Counted from the first letter of the stretch, positions 1 to 8,138 are shown. The stretch: DNA of 44,167 nt from Lentisphaerota bacterium (GCA_016873675.1 VGWG01000014.1:1-44167); one strand, 5' to 3'. Translations and numbers: made by a program. The notes: generated from the sequence alone by a model not told the origin.

Positions 1-594
1 GCCGTCGGCTACCCGCCAGAGGTAGAGAGCGGCGAGGGATCGGTGCGGCGCCCAGCGCTCGCCCGCGAGGGCCAGAGCCTTGGGCGCGGGCATTTCCGGC
101 AGGGAGTAGGCAATCGAGTAGCCCCGGCGCACGCCGAAGTCGCCCGAGGGGAGAACATCGGGTCGGCCGAGGGTGAAGATGAGAAACATATCGACGGTCC
201 AGGGGCCGATGCCGCGGATGTCGGTGAGTCGTGCGATCAACTCCGCATCGCTGAGATCGCGGCAGGCGGCGAGCGTGGGCAGGCGGCCATCGCGGGCGTG
301 TGTGGCGATATCCCGCAGCGCGGCGATCTTGTTGCGGGAGAGGCCCGCCGCTCGCAGGGCCTCATCCGGCGCGTCGAGCATCCCCTCCGGATCCGGCAGG
401 ACGCCGTTCCCGATCTGGGCGACGAGGCGGCCCATGATGGTGGCCGCCGCCTTCGCATGGAGCTGCTGGTAGACCACCGCCTCGCTCAGCGCCTCATACG
501 GTTCGCGCCGATCAGCCATCACCCGCAGCTTGCCGAAGCGCGCAATCAGCCCGGCCATGACGGGATCTCGGGCGAGATGGAGATGCTGGTTCAT
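1..594 (-). CDS. DNA-3-methyladenine glycosylase (AlkA/MAG family), 3' end beyond window
   Basis: Reading the minus strand from the ATG at 592-594 gives 198 codons in frame to the window edge, so the C-terminus is missing. The product is a base-excision repair glycosylase removing alkylated purines. A helix-hairpin-helix segment (LTDIRGIGPWTVDMF, residues about 123-137) is followed by LPSGDFGVRRG. D152 is the expected catalytic aspartate of the HhH-GPD fold. The early segment SEAVVYQQLHAKAAATI (about 37-53) matches the usual family start of the glycosylase core. An AAAGG stretch lies about 8 bases before the ATG. It is divergent from the exonuclease gene. The short N-terminus, without the AlkA N-terminal beta domain, resembles the compact yeast MAG1-like subfamily. 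Confidence 0.9.
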   Translation of the reverse strand, partial: MNQHLHLARDPVMAGLIARFGKLRVMADRREPYEALSEAVVYQQLHAKAAATIMGRLVAQIGNGVLPDPEGMLDAPDEALRAAGLSRNKIAALRDIATHARDGRLPTLAACRDLSDAELIARLTDIRGIGPWTVDMFLIFTLGRPDVLPSGDFGVRRGYSIAYSLPEMPAPKALALAGERWAPHRSLAALYLWRVADG

Positions 595-719
595 AGGAGG
601 TGCCTTTCGTACGACGCGCAGTCGGCGCTGATTCGAATGATACCCCGATACCGGCACACCGTGCAATCGTGATTTCGGGGTCACGGGTCAGGTCCGTTCA
701 AGTCGTATCCATGAACGGA

Positions 720-748
720 TTGCCAGAGCAGCCAGATCATGTTATAAA
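720..748 (+). promoter_or_regulatory. sigma-70-type promoter for the exonuclease-fabI pair
   Basis: TTGCCA (720-725) and TATAAA (743-748) are separated by exactly 17 bases. Transcription would start near 755, about 25 bases before the ATG at 780. This argues against the longer reading that begins at a GTG at 600. Confidence 0.6.
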
Positions 749-779
749 TTGGACCGAACCAACACGGAAAAAACGACGC

Positions 780-1442
780 ATGACAGAAATCAAAAACGCA
801 TCGCGACAACCGGCGGATGAGCCGGTGTCAGCGGCACCCGGGCGCAAGGTCCGCACGCCGCGGTCGCCGGTTCCGAAACCCGCGTTGACCGGGCGCTACG
901 CCGCGCTTGATTTTGAAACCGCTGATTATGGCCGCGACAGCGCCTGCGCGTTATCCGTCGTCCTGCTTGAGGACGAGCGGATTATTGATCGCTGGACCAG
1001 CCTGATCCGTCCGCCCAGACGGGAGTTCGTCTTCACCTATCTGCATGGTATTTCCTGGCAGGATGTGAAAGACAAGCCGGCCTTTGGAGAGCTCTGGCCG
1101 GCAGTTTCACACTGGATGGGCCCGGTTGACTTTCTGGCGGCGCATAATGCGTCGTTCGACCGTTCTGTCCTCCGGGCCTGCTGCGACATGTCGGGCCACG
1201 AACCGGTGAGCGTCCCCTTTCTCTGTACCGTGAAACTGGCGCGGGCTACCTGGGGTATTTTTCCAACCAAACTGTCGGATGTGGCGCGTCATTTGCAGAT
1301 CCCGCTGCAACACCATGATGCCGCGTCGGATGCTCTTGCGTGTGCGCAGATTCTGGTCAAGGCGCGCGAAAAAGGGCATCAGTATGAGGAATTGCTTCAG
1401 AAACATGGGCTGAAGCCGGTCAAAAAGGAACAAGGATTATGA
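780..1442 (+). CDS. DnaQ-like DEDDh 3'-5' exonuclease
   Basis: 220 residues. The DEDDh exonuclease motifs are all present: ExoI ALDFET (D44, E46), ExoII AAHNASFDRSVL (D127) and ExoIII HHDAASDA (H179, D184). The protein therefore should remove nucleotides from 3' ends with two-metal catalysis, as DNA polymerase III epsilon, RNase T and related enzymes do. It is small and has no polymerase or BRCT domain, so a stand-alone repair or proofreading-like exonuclease is likely; the exact substrate cannot be told. The ATG at 780 was chosen because a good promoter sits just upstream and the first 35 residues are already a basic, proline-rich lead-in. Its TGA overlaps the ATG of the next gene (ATGA), suggesting coupled translation. 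Confidence 0.85.
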   Translation: MTEIKNASRQPADEPVSAAPGRKVRTPRSPVPKPALTGRYAALDFETADYGRDSACALSVVLLEDERIIDRWTSLIRPPRREFVFTYLHGISWQDVKDKPAFGELWPAVSHWMGPVDFLAAHNASFDRSVLRACCDMSGHEPVSVPFLCTVKLARATWGIFPTKLSDVARHLQIPLQHHDAASDALACAQILVKAREKGHQYEELLQKHGLKPVKKEQGL

Positions 1443-2308
1443 TCAAAAAAGGCGGAACGTACGTCGTGATGGGTCTTTTGAACACCGATTCCATCGCTTA
1501 TTCCACGGGTAAAATGATTGAGGAACTGGGCGGGAAGGTCATCTATACGGCGCAGAATGACCGCATGAAGAAGATCTTCTTTGACCGCGGCTGCCCCGAG
1601 CTGTCGCAGGCGGAGAAAGAGGCGATGTGCATCAAGTATTGCGACGTCACGATTGAAGACGAAGTGCGCAATCTGTTTGTGGATCTGGGCGAGGTCGATG
1701 GCGTTGTCCATTCCATTGCGTATGCCAATCCGAAAACCTGCCTCGGCCACCACATCTACACGAATTCATTCGATGACATCAAGCAGGGGTTTGGCATCAG
1801 TTGCGCGTCGCTGGCGACCGTTTCGCAGTTTGCCCAGGAGCACATGCCCAAGGGCGGCTCCATTGTCACGTTGTCGTTTTCATCGCAAGTGGCGTTTCCC
1901 TATTACAATTGGATGGGGGTGAACAAGGCGGCCCTGGAGGCGCTGGTCCGCGCATTGGCCCGTGAATACGGCCGCGAACATGTTCGTGTCAATGCGGTTT
2001 CCGCTGGGCCGCTGACCACGAAGGCGGCAAAATCGATTCCGCATTTCGCCGCCCTGACCCATACGTGGAAGAAAATGAGTCCCCTGCCGTGGGATCCGTT
2101 GAAGGACAAGCAGGCAGTCGCTCATGCGGTGGTTTTTCTGTTGGGAGACTATTCCCGGAAGATTACGGGGCAGACGTTGTATGTGGATGGCGGCGCTTCC
2201 GTTGTGGGCGGTGAACTCCTGCGGCACGAAAAGCCGATCAAGAGCATGCCGGCCAAGAAACGCTTGATCCGGAAGGTGGCGGCGGATTCGGAGCAGCCTA
2301 TCACCTAG
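1439..2308 (+). CDS. fabI: enoyl-[acyl-carrier-protein] reductase, FabI type
   Basis: 289 residues, a short-chain dehydrogenase that performs the last reduction of type II fatty acid elongation with NAD(P)H. FabI hallmarks are the nucleotide loop MGLLNTDSIAYSTGK (about 11-25), TAQND after strand 2, VVHSIAYA (about 89-96) and the active pair Y156 and K163 in YNWMGVNK, the same numbering as E. coli FabI. The C-terminal ITGQTLYVDGGAS closes the fold; about 25 basic residues extend beyond the usual end. The second active-site tyrosine of E. coli FabI (Y146 in LSYLG) appears as Phe in LSFSS. The gene overlaps the exonuclease by four bases, with AAGGA just upstream of the ATG. An SDR with another enoyl substrate is a less likely alternative. 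Confidence 0.85.
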   Translation: MIKKGGTYVVMGLLNTDSIAYSTGKMIEELGGKVIYTAQNDRMKKIFFDRGCPELSQAEKEAMCIKYCDVTIEDEVRNLFVDLGEVDGVVHSIAYANPKTCLGHHIYTNSFDDIKQGFGISCASLATVSQFAQEHMPKGGSIVTLSFSSQVAFPYYNWMGVNKAALEALVRALAREYGREHVRVNAVSAGPLTTKAAKSIPHFAALTHTWKKMSPLPWDPLKDKQAVAHAVVFLLGDYSRKITGQTLYVDGGASVVGGELLRHEKPIKSMPAKKRLIRKVAADSEQPIT

Positions 2309-2404
2309 AGATTCTCGCTTATTGGCGCCTGAAGCGTGCCGGTTTTCGAGGGTCATTCAGGGGCAGCCGTTTTAACGAAGGGCCTGTTATTGAGCGAAGT
2401 CGTT

Positions 2405-2413
2405 TGCTATAAT
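2405..2413 (+). promoter_or_regulatory. extended -10 promoter for hydG-like gene
   Basis: TGC immediately followed by a perfect TATAAT (2408-2413). No good -35 lies 17 bases upstream, which fits an extended -10 promoter. The start codon at 2474 is about 55 bases from the expected start point, with a strong AAGGAAGGGGAA Shine-Dalgarno in between. Confidence 0.6.
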
Positions 2414-2473
2414 GACGCTGTTTTCTGAAGACAAGGAGTGCGTGTGCGCTCTGAATCCAAGGAAGGGGAACGC

Positions 2474-4009
2474 ATGAACGAATCGGCTATCGGTGATATT
2501 CGTAAGTTTTCCGGCGCCGCGGATTATACGCGCCGGATGATCCGCCCGGAGCAAATCGGGCCCTATCTGAGCGGCGGCACGCACTTCATCGACACTGCGG
2601 CGATCGGATACGCGTTGGCGGCCGCCGCTGCACATCGGAATGACCGCGGACGCGTGCGTGACATTCTGGCCAAGTCGTCGGCCATCGAGACCCTGCTTCC
2701 GGAAGAAACCGCCGTGCTGCTGCATGTGACCGATCCGGATCTGCGGGCCGAGATGGAGGAGACCGCCTTCCGCGTGAAGACCGCGGTTTACGACAACCGG
2801 ATCGTGACCTTCGCGCCGCTCTACATGAGCAACCTCTGCGTCAACCGCTGCGCCTACTGCGGCTTCCAGGCGGGCAACCTCAGCCAGATGCGGCGGACGC
2901 TGAGCATGGACGAGGTGCGCCAGGAGATCGACGTGCTCGCCGGACGCCTCGGACATAAGCGGCTGATCGCGGTCTATGGCGAGCATCCGAACACCTCCAC
3001 CGCGTACATCGCCGAAACCATCCGCACCGTCTATGCGCGGGAGATCAAATCCCGGACCGGGGCCACGCTCGGCATTCGGCGCGTGAACGTGAACGCGGCG
3101 CCGCTGCCGGTTGAGGATCTGCGGGTCCTGAAAGGTGTGGGCATCGGCACCTATCAGGTCTTTCAGGAGACCTACCACCGGCCGACGTATGAGCGGTTGC
3201 ATCCTGCGGGAACGGTGAAGGGGAACTACGACTGGCGCACGACCTGCATGCACCGGGCACTGGAGGCGGGGGTTGACGATGTCGGCCTGGGCGCATTGTT
3301 CGGCCTGTACGACTGGCGCTTCGAGGTTCTGGCACTGGTCTGCCATGCCCGCGATCTGGAGCGGCGGTTCAATATCGGCCCTCACACCATCTCGTTCCCG
3401 CGCCTCGAACCCGCCAGCGGAACCGATGTGCCGACCGAATCGCCGTACCTCGTGAACGACGACGATTTCCAGAAGATTGTCACCGTCACCCGACTGTCGG
3501 TGCCGTACACCGGAATGATCGTGACCTGTCGCGAGTGCAAGACGGTGCGCGACCGCGCCGTGCTCCGAGGGGGAGCCACGCAGATGGATGCCAGCAGCAA
3601 CATTGCAATCGGCGGCTACAGCGAGTTTGCGAGCGAGACTCAGCAGGTGATCGACCGGCAGCAGTTTGTCTTGGCCGACATCCGGACGCTCGACGAGCTG
3701 ATTCGCGACCTGGCGGGGATGGGCATCATCACCTCGTTCTGCACGGCGGGCTACCGGTGCGGCCGCACGGGCGGCTGCATCATGGACGCGCTCAAGACGG
3801 GCAAGGAGGGCAAGTTTTGCAAGATCAACGCCGTGCTCACGTTCCGCGAGTGGTTGGAGGATTTCGCCTCGCCCGAGACGCGCGCGATCTGCGAACCGGT
3901 GCTGCAGCGCGAGCTGCGCGAGGTCGAAACGAACCTGCCCAAGTTCTATCCGTCGTTCAAGGACGCCTACGACCGGATTGTGGCCGGCGAACGCGATCTG
4001 TTTTTCTGA
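2474..4009 (+). CDS. hydG: HydG-like radical SAM protein ([FeFe]-hydrogenase maturase family)
   Basis: 511 residues from the ATG that follows AAGGAAGGGGAA. HydG cleaves tyrosine to make the CO and CN ligands of the [FeFe]-hydrogenase H-cluster. The radical SAM motif is CVNRCAYC (C122, C126, C129) after YMSNL. The body GEHPNTSTAYIAETI and the C-terminal CTAGYRCGRTGG ... GKFC ... LTFREWLEDFAS follow HydG. The C-terminal auxiliary cluster normally uses C-x2-C-x22-C. Here C423 and C449 keep the exact spacing, but the middle position (426) is Gly, with extra cysteines at 429 and 435. No hydE, hydF or hydrogenase gene lies nearby. A ThiH-like role is less likely given the C-terminal region. It converges with the permease gene, leaving only 7 bases between stops. 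Confidence 0.8.
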   Translation: MNESAIGDIRKFSGAADYTRRMIRPEQIGPYLSGGTHFIDTAAIGYALAAAAAHRNDRGRVRDILAKSSAIETLLPEETAVLLHVTDPDLRAEMEETAFRVKTAVYDNRIVTFAPLYMSNLCVNRCAYCGFQAGNLSQMRRTLSMDEVRQEIDVLAGRLGHKRLIAVYGEHPNTSTAYIAETIRTVYAREIKSRTGATLGIRRVNVNAAPLPVEDLRVLKGVGIGTYQVFQETYHRPTYERLHPAGTVKGNYDWRTTCMHRALEAGVDDVGLGALFGLYDWRFEVLALVCHARDLERRFNIGPHTISFPRLEPASGTDVPTESPYLVNDDDFQKIVTVTRLSVPYTGMIVTCRECKTVRDRAVLRGGATQMDASSNIAIGGYSEFASETQQVIDRQQFVLADIRTLDELIRDLAGMGIITSFCTAGYRCGRTGGCIMDALKTGKEGKFCKINAVLTFREWLEDFASPETRAICEPVLQRELREVETNLPKFYPSFKDAYDRIVAGERDLFF

Positions 4010-4016
4010 ACGCCGG

Positions 4017-5726
4017 CTACGCCCGGAACAGCGCTCCCATTTTGCGTCCGAGCAGAAGGCTGCTGCCGATGATCGCCACGCCCAGAAAGCCCATCGCCCA
4101 CACCCCGAGGGCGGCGGCCAGGTAGCGCCCGATGCCGATGAGCTGGAATAGCTCGAAGATTGTCTTGGTGATGGGATAATAGTCGATCTTCTGAGCCAAA
4201 ATCAGGCTGTCGCTCACCTCCAGCATGCTGAAGGCAAAGGCCAGCAGCGCGCCGGCGATCAGGTTGGCGGCGATCAGCGGCACCGTGATCCGCCGCAGGA
4301 CTTTTAGCGGCGGCGCGCCAAGGTTGGCCGCCGCCTCTTCCAACGTCACAGACGTCTGTTGCAGCCCCGCCACGGCCGCGCGCACCATGAAGGGGAGCCG
4401 CCGGACCGCGTAAGCGATCACCAGAAACAGCGTGGGATTCTCCCGCACGTCCACCAGCGCCGCCCATGCGGGCCGCGCGTGGAACCACGGCAGATTGCAC
4501 AGGCGGGTGCTCAACGCCAGAAAGCCGAACGCCATCACCAGGCCGGGCACGGCCAGGGGGATCATCGCCGCTGCGTCGAGCAGACCCCGGACCGGCAGGG
4601 TGGAGCGGACGACCACCCACGCGACCGCGACGCCCAGAATCACGTTGAGCACGACGGCCAGCGAGGAGAAAGCCAGGCTGTTGCGGATCGCGTCCAGGGT
4701 CATGCCGTGCCCCAGCGCCTCGGTGTAATGAGCGGCCGTCAGCGCCTCGGGAATGACCTGCCGGTACCACGCACCCGGCGCGCTGAAGCTGGTCAATACC
4801 ACGCCGGCATGGGGCAGCAACGCCACCAGCGCCACCGCCAGAAAGGGCAGGGCTGTCATCAAACCGCGTCCGCCCGCCCGCCTGATCTGCGTGCGCGAGA
4901 CGGACGACTTGGCGGTCATGGCGTACGCCTGGCGTCCGAAGAGGGCGCGGCTTGCGGCATAGAGTAGCACGCTGGTCGTGAGCACCACCGTCACCAGCGC
5001 AAAGGGGAACGGACTTGAACTCACCTCTTTCAGCGCGTCATACACCTGGACCGCCGAGCAGCGGGTGTAGTTGAGCATCAGGGGTGTTCCCAGCTCGGTG
5101 AAGCTGGCGATAAACACCAGCGTGGCACCGGCGAACAGGCCTGGCAGTATCAGCGGCAGCGTGATGCGCCGGAAGGCTCGGAATCCGTGGCATCCGAGGT
5201 TTGCGGCGGCCTCCTCCATCGCCGGGTCGACATTGGCCAGCGCGGCCGAGGCGTTCAGAAAAAGGATCGGATAGAGCGCCAGCGCCTGCAGGAGGACCAC
5301 ACCGGCGTATCGGGACTGTCCGAGCCAGTCCACCGGCCCAAGCCCCAGCAGCGCGTTCAGCGCGCCGTAGGGGCCGAGGATCTGGGTTAGACCGATCGCG
5401 CCGACGAACGGGGGGAGGATCAACGGCACCAGGATTAGCGCGCCCAACAGCCCTTTGCCTGGAAAGTCAAAGCGGTTCGCGAGCCAGGCCAGCGGCAGAG
5501 CGATACCGAACGCCAGGAGTGTTGTGCCGACGGCGATTCCAAAGCTGTTCAGCAAGCCCTCGGCGTAGATCGGATTGCGGAAGACGTCGGCGACATAGCG
5601 CCCCGTCCATCCATCCTCCGTCTGAAAGCCGCCCACCACCACGATTCCGACCGGCAGTACCAAGGTCACCAGAAAGATCGCAGCCAGGACGCCAAACAGA
5701 ATCCAAGCCGTTTGATTTCGCATCAT
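4017..5726 (-). CDS. two-domain ABC transporter permease, ferric-iron/AfuB-FbpB type
   Basis: 569 residues carrying two tandem BPD permease domains. Each has an EAA loop that contacts the ATPase: EEAAANLGCHGFRAFRRITLP near 171 and EEAAANLGAPPLKVLRRITVP near 463. About 12 hydrophobic membrane segments are visible. Such fused permeases import Fe3+, thiamine, phosphonates or related small solutes. No periplasmic binding protein or ATPase gene is adjacent, so the partners must be elsewhere and the substrate cannot be named. A promoter-like element lies at 5778-5806, about 50 bases upstream. The start is the first of two consecutive ATG codons; the ribosome-binding site is weak. It lies downstream of pckG on the same strand but beyond that gene's hairpin. 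Confidence 0.85.
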   Translation of the reverse strand: MMRNQTAWILFGVLAAIFLVTLVLPVGIVVVGGFQTEDGWTGRYVADVFRNPIYAEGLLNSFGIAVGTTLLAFGIALPLAWLANRFDFPGKGLLGALILVPLILPPFVGAIGLTQILGPYGALNALLGLGPVDWLGQSRYAGVVLLQALALYPILFLNASAALANVDPAMEEAAANLGCHGFRAFRRITLPLILPGLFAGATLVFIASFTELGTPLMLNYTRCSAVQVYDALKEVSSSPFPFALVTVVLTTSVLLYAASRALFGRQAYAMTAKSSVSRTQIRRAGGRGLMTALPFLAVALVALLPHAGVVLTSFSAPGAWYRQVIPEALTAAHYTEALGHGMTLDAIRNSLAFSSLAVVLNVILGVAVAWVVVRSTLPVRGLLDAAAMIPLAVPGLVMAFGFLALSTRLCNLPWFHARPAWAALVDVRENPTLFLVIAYAVRRLPFMVRAAVAGLQQTSVTLEEAAANLGAPPLKVLRRITVPLIAANLIAGALLAFAFSMLEVSDSLILAQKIDYYPITKTIFELFQLIGIGRYLAAALGVWAMGFLGVAIIGSSLLLGRKMGALFRA

Positions 5727-5777
5727 GTCTGGGTACCCGTTTCTCTTTTTCGCAGTGAGTGCGCGCGACCGGGATAA

Positions 5778-5806
5778 AGCGTAGTCAGATTTACGCGCTG
5801 CGGCAA
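5778..5806 (-). promoter_or_regulatory. promoter-like element upstream of the permease (copy A)
   Basis: On the minus strand, TTGCCG (5806-5801) and TACGCT (5783-5778) are 17 bases apart, predicting a start about 45 bases before the permease ATG. The surrounding 30 bases (5782-5811) match 23 of 30 with the region upstream of the rhamnosidase operon (37,720-37,749), where TTGCCG-17-TACCCT occurs. The conserved placement supports a real control element, though the -10 match to consensus is poor. Confidence 0.45.
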
Positions 5807-5908
5807 GCCGGAAAGAGAAGACGTGAAGAGAAGGGATGTGATGCGACGGGCCACCGGATGACCGGAGAGGAATGGGTGACGTCTGTGTACGTCAACGGCG
5901 TCGAAATG

Positions 5909-5941
5909 CCCGAGGGGAAGGACGACGTCCTTCCCCTCGGG
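5909..5941 (-). terminator. strong hairpin downstream of pckG
   Basis: A perfect inverted repeat with 16-base arms (left arm CCCGAGGGGAAGGACG) around a single central base begins 22 bases after the pckG stop. On the minus strand it is followed by CATTTCGA, which gives only a short T run. It is best read as a terminator or 3'-end-protecting hairpin. Confidence 0.6.
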
Positions 5942-5962
5942 GGATCGGCTTCGCGCCGTTTA

Positions 5963-7768
5963 TCACAGACCGATGCGTTTTTTCAAACCGGCGAGCTGTG
6001 TCTTCATCCGGGCTGGCAGCCTGGCTCCGGCCGAGTTGAGATAGTCCTCGATCTCCGGCACCTCGCCCTTCCAGCCGTCCACGTCGATACGCAGCAGCTC
6101 GGCGACCTCGGCCTGGCTGATCTTCAGCCCGCCGACGTCCAGGTCGGCCGCTTTCGGCACATAGCCGATGGGCGTTTCCACTGCACCGACCTTGCCTTCG
6201 ATGCGCTCGCACATCCATTTCAGGACGCGGATGTTCTCGCCGAAGCCCGGCCATAGCCACTTGCCGTCGGCTGACTTGCGGAACCAGTTCGCATAGAAAA
6301 TCTTCGGCGCTTTGGCTCCGAGTTTTTCGCCCATGTTGAACCAGTGCTGCCAGTAGTCGCCGATGTTGTAGCCGCAGAAGGGGAGCATGGCCATCGGATC
6401 GCGACGGATGGCCTTCTTGGCATCCAGCGCCGCTGCCGTGGCTTCAGAGGCGGACGTGGCACCCATGTAGACGCCGTGGTCCCAGTCGAAGGCTTGGCTG
6501 ACCAGGGGCACCAGCTTGGAGCGCCGGCCGCCGAAGATGAAGATGTCGATCGGCACGCCGTTGGGGTCTTCCCAGTCGGGGCAGATGACCGGGCACTGCT
6601 TCGCCGGGGCGGTGAAACGGGCGTTGGGATGGGCGCCCAATACAGGCTTGCCATCGGCGTCCTTCTTGTCCGGCGTCCAGTCGTTGCCCTTCCAGTCGAT
6701 GCCGTGCTTGCACTCCTTCGCCATGCCCTCCCACCAGATGTCGCCGTCATCGGTCAGCACGCAGTTGGTGAAGATGGAGTTGGTCTTGATGCTCTCCATG
6801 GCCATCGGGTTGGAGTCGTAGCTCGTACCCGGACACACGCCGAAGAACCCCGATTCGGGATTGATGGCGTGCAGGCGGCCGTCGGGCCGGATCTTCATCC
6901 AGGCGATGTCGTCGCCGATGCACTCGCATTTCCAGCCGGGGATGGAGGGCTGGAGCATGGCGAGGTTGGTCTTGCCGCAGGCGCTGGGGAAGGCGGCGGC
7001 GATGTGGAAGCGCTTCCCCTGCGGGTTGGTCAGGCGCAGGATGAGCATGTGCTCGGCCATCCACCCCTCGCGGCGGGCCATGGTGGAGGCGATGCGCAGG
7101 GCCAGGCATTTCTTGCCGAGAAGGGCATTGCCGCCGTAACCGGAGCCGAAGGACCAGATCAGGTTCTCTTCGGGGAAGTGGGCGATGTATTTCTTCTCGA
7201 TGGGGGCGCAGGGCCACGTGACGTCCTTCTGGCCGGGTTCGAGCGGCGCGCCGACGGAGTGCAGGCAAGGGATAAACTCGCCCTTTTCGCCAAGCGCTTC
7301 GATGACCTTGTCGCCCACGCGCGTCATGATGTGCATGTTCACCACGACATAGGGCGACTCTGTGAGTTCGATGCCGATCTTCGAGATGGGCGAACCAATG
7401 GGGCCCATGCTGAAGGGGATCACGTACATCGTCCGGCCCTTCATGCAGCCTTTATAGAGTTTGCGCATGGTCTCTTTCAGTCCGACCGGATCGATCCAGT
7501 TGTTGGTCGGACCGGCTTCGTCCTGAGTCACGGACGCGATGTAAGTCCGATCCTCAACGCGCGCCACGTCACTGGGGTGGCTGCGGAACAGATAGCTGTT
7601 CGGCCTTTTCTTCAGCGGGGTTGCCGCGCCTGCGTCCACCATGATCTTGATCATGGCGTCGTATTCCGCCTGCGAGCCGTCGCACCAGACGACCTTGTCC
7701 GGCGTGACCATTTCCTGAACTTCTTTGACCCATTTGACCAGCTTCTCGTTCTTACATGTGAGTGCCAT
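5963..7768 (-). CDS. pckG: phosphoenolpyruvate carboxykinase (GTP)
   Basis: 601 residues, close to the usual GTP-PEPCK length. It interconverts oxaloacetate plus GTP with PEP, CO2 and GDP in gluconeogenesis or anaplerosis, in the cytoplasm. Family signatures: [10 protein letters not shown] (about 118-127, PEP/oxaloacetate region), [15 protein letters not shown] (about 207-221), and the P-loop [11 protein letters not shown] (260-270) containing the hyper-reactive cysteine C264 typical of GTP rather than ATP enzymes. The metal and guanine-binding regions (GDDIAW, FGGRR) follow. GGGAGGAA precedes the ATG at good distance. The long leader contains a terminator-like hairpin and a second palindrome next to the ribosome-binding site, so leader-based control is possible. 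A perfect-stem hairpin follows the stop. Confidence 0.97.
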   Translation of the reverse strand: MALTCKNEKLVKWVKEVQEMVTPDKVVWCDGSQAEYDAMIKIMVDAGAATPLKKRPNSYLFRSHPSDVARVEDRTYIASVTQDEAGPTNNWIDPVGLKETMRKLYKGCMKGRTMYVIPFSMGPIGSPISKIGIELTESPYVVVNMHIMTRVGDKVIEALGEKGEFIPCLHSVGAPLEPGQKDVTWPCAPIEKKYIAHFPEENLIWSFGSGYGGNALLGKKCLALRIASTMARREGWMAEHMLILRLTNPQGKRFHIAAAFPSACGKTNLAMLQPSIPGWKCECIGDDIAWMKIRPDGRLHAINPESGFFGVCPGTSYDSNPMAMESIKTNSIFTNCVLTDDGDIWWEGMAKECKHGIDWKGNDWTPDKKDADGKPVLGAHPNARFTAPAKQCPVICPDWEDPNGVPIDIFIFGGRRSKLVPLVSQAFDWDHGVYMGATSASEATAAALDAKKAIRRDPMAMLPFCGYNIGDYWQHWFNMGEKLGAKAPKIFYANWFRKSADGKWLWPGFGENIRVLKWMCERIEGKVGAVETPIGYVPKAADLDVGGLKISQAEVAELLRIDVDGWKGEVPEIEDYLNSAGARLPARMKTQLAGLKKRIGL

Positions 7769-7790
7769 CTGTGTTCCTCCCTTTCGTTTT

Positions 7791-7802
7791 ACCGACCGGT
7801 CG
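7791..7802 (-). promoter_or_regulatory. 12-bp palindrome just before the pckG ribosome-binding site
   Basis: CCGACCGGTCGG is a perfect palindrome ending about 10 bases before the GGGAGGAA Shine-Dalgarno of pckG. It could be an operator half-site pair or a hairpin affecting ribosome access. Which of these it is cannot be decided from sequence. Confidence 0.35.
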
Positions 7803-7814
7803 GCCCAATAGTGG

Positions 7815-7862
7815 AAAACAAAAAGACCGGCACGGAGTCCAATTGGTTACCCCATACCGGCC
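7815..7862 (-). terminator. attenuator-like hairpin with T tract in the pckG leader
   Basis: On the minus strand GGCCGGTATGG (7862-7852) pairs with CCGTGCCGGTC (7835-7825) through 11 pairs, three of them G-U. It is followed at once by TTTTTGTTTT (7824-7815). The loop holds the palindrome CCAATTGG. This is the form of an intrinsic terminator, placed about 50-100 bases after the predicted pckG start point and about 50 bases before the ATG. It may attenuate pckG or end a short leader RNA. Confidence 0.5.
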
Positions 7863-7920
7863 TGTTTGCACCTGACGGGCCGTCCCGCCTTGAGCTCTCC
7901 TGCCTCTGTTGTCGGGTGAC

Positions 7921-7950
7921 CTTATAGCACAAGATCCCCCACACAGGCAA
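7921..7950 (-). promoter_or_regulatory. promoter for pckG
   Basis: On the minus strand TTGCCT (7950-7945), an 18-base spacer ending in TGC, then TATAAG (7926-7921): a -35/-10 pair with an extended -10. Transcription would begin near 7914, giving a leader of about 145 bases before the ATG. Confidence 0.6.
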
Positions 7951-8098
7951 GCATGAATTTTTGGCATGGGTCATGGCCATGCATCCCTACGGGCGGCTTG
8001 ACGGGCAACCCGTTACCTGAAATAATGGCTTCCACCTTCACCGACTGCCCGCACACCGCACAGGCCGCAAGGTGGGGGTGTGTCCGAAGTGTAACCAA
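7922..8098 (-). CDS. possible 58-residue Cys-rich small protein
   Basis: An open frame fills the gap between tRNA-Arg and the pckG promoter. Read from a TTG at 8096-8098 it contains AACAVCGQSVKVE, then KPPVGMHGHDPCQKFMLAC; four cysteines in a CxxC ... C ... C arrangement could bind zinc. There is no convincing Shine-Dalgarno or ATG start near the front. The stop codon coincides with the -10 box of pckG. It resembles protein more than random frames usually do, but homology is unknown and it may not be translated. The rest of this 370-base gene-free stretch (7769-8138) holds the pckG promoter, leader hairpin and palindrome. Confidence 0.2.
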   Translation of the reverse strand: MVTLRTHPHLAACAVCGQSVKVEAIISGNGLPVKPPVGMHGHDPCQKFMLACVGDLVL

Positions 8099-8138
8099 AA
8101 AGTGGCGAGAATCCCAATAAAAACGGGTTTTTTTGAGG

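Noticed and set aside
600-779. N-terminal extension of the exonuclease from a GTG at 600
   Set aside because: A sigma-70 promoter with 17-base spacing lies inside this extension. The added residues are low-quality and the exonuclease fold does not need them.
6344-7927. 527-codon open frame on the plus strand opposite pckG
   Set aside because: pckG is unmistakable on the minus strand; the opposite frame has no domain, start context or family resemblance.
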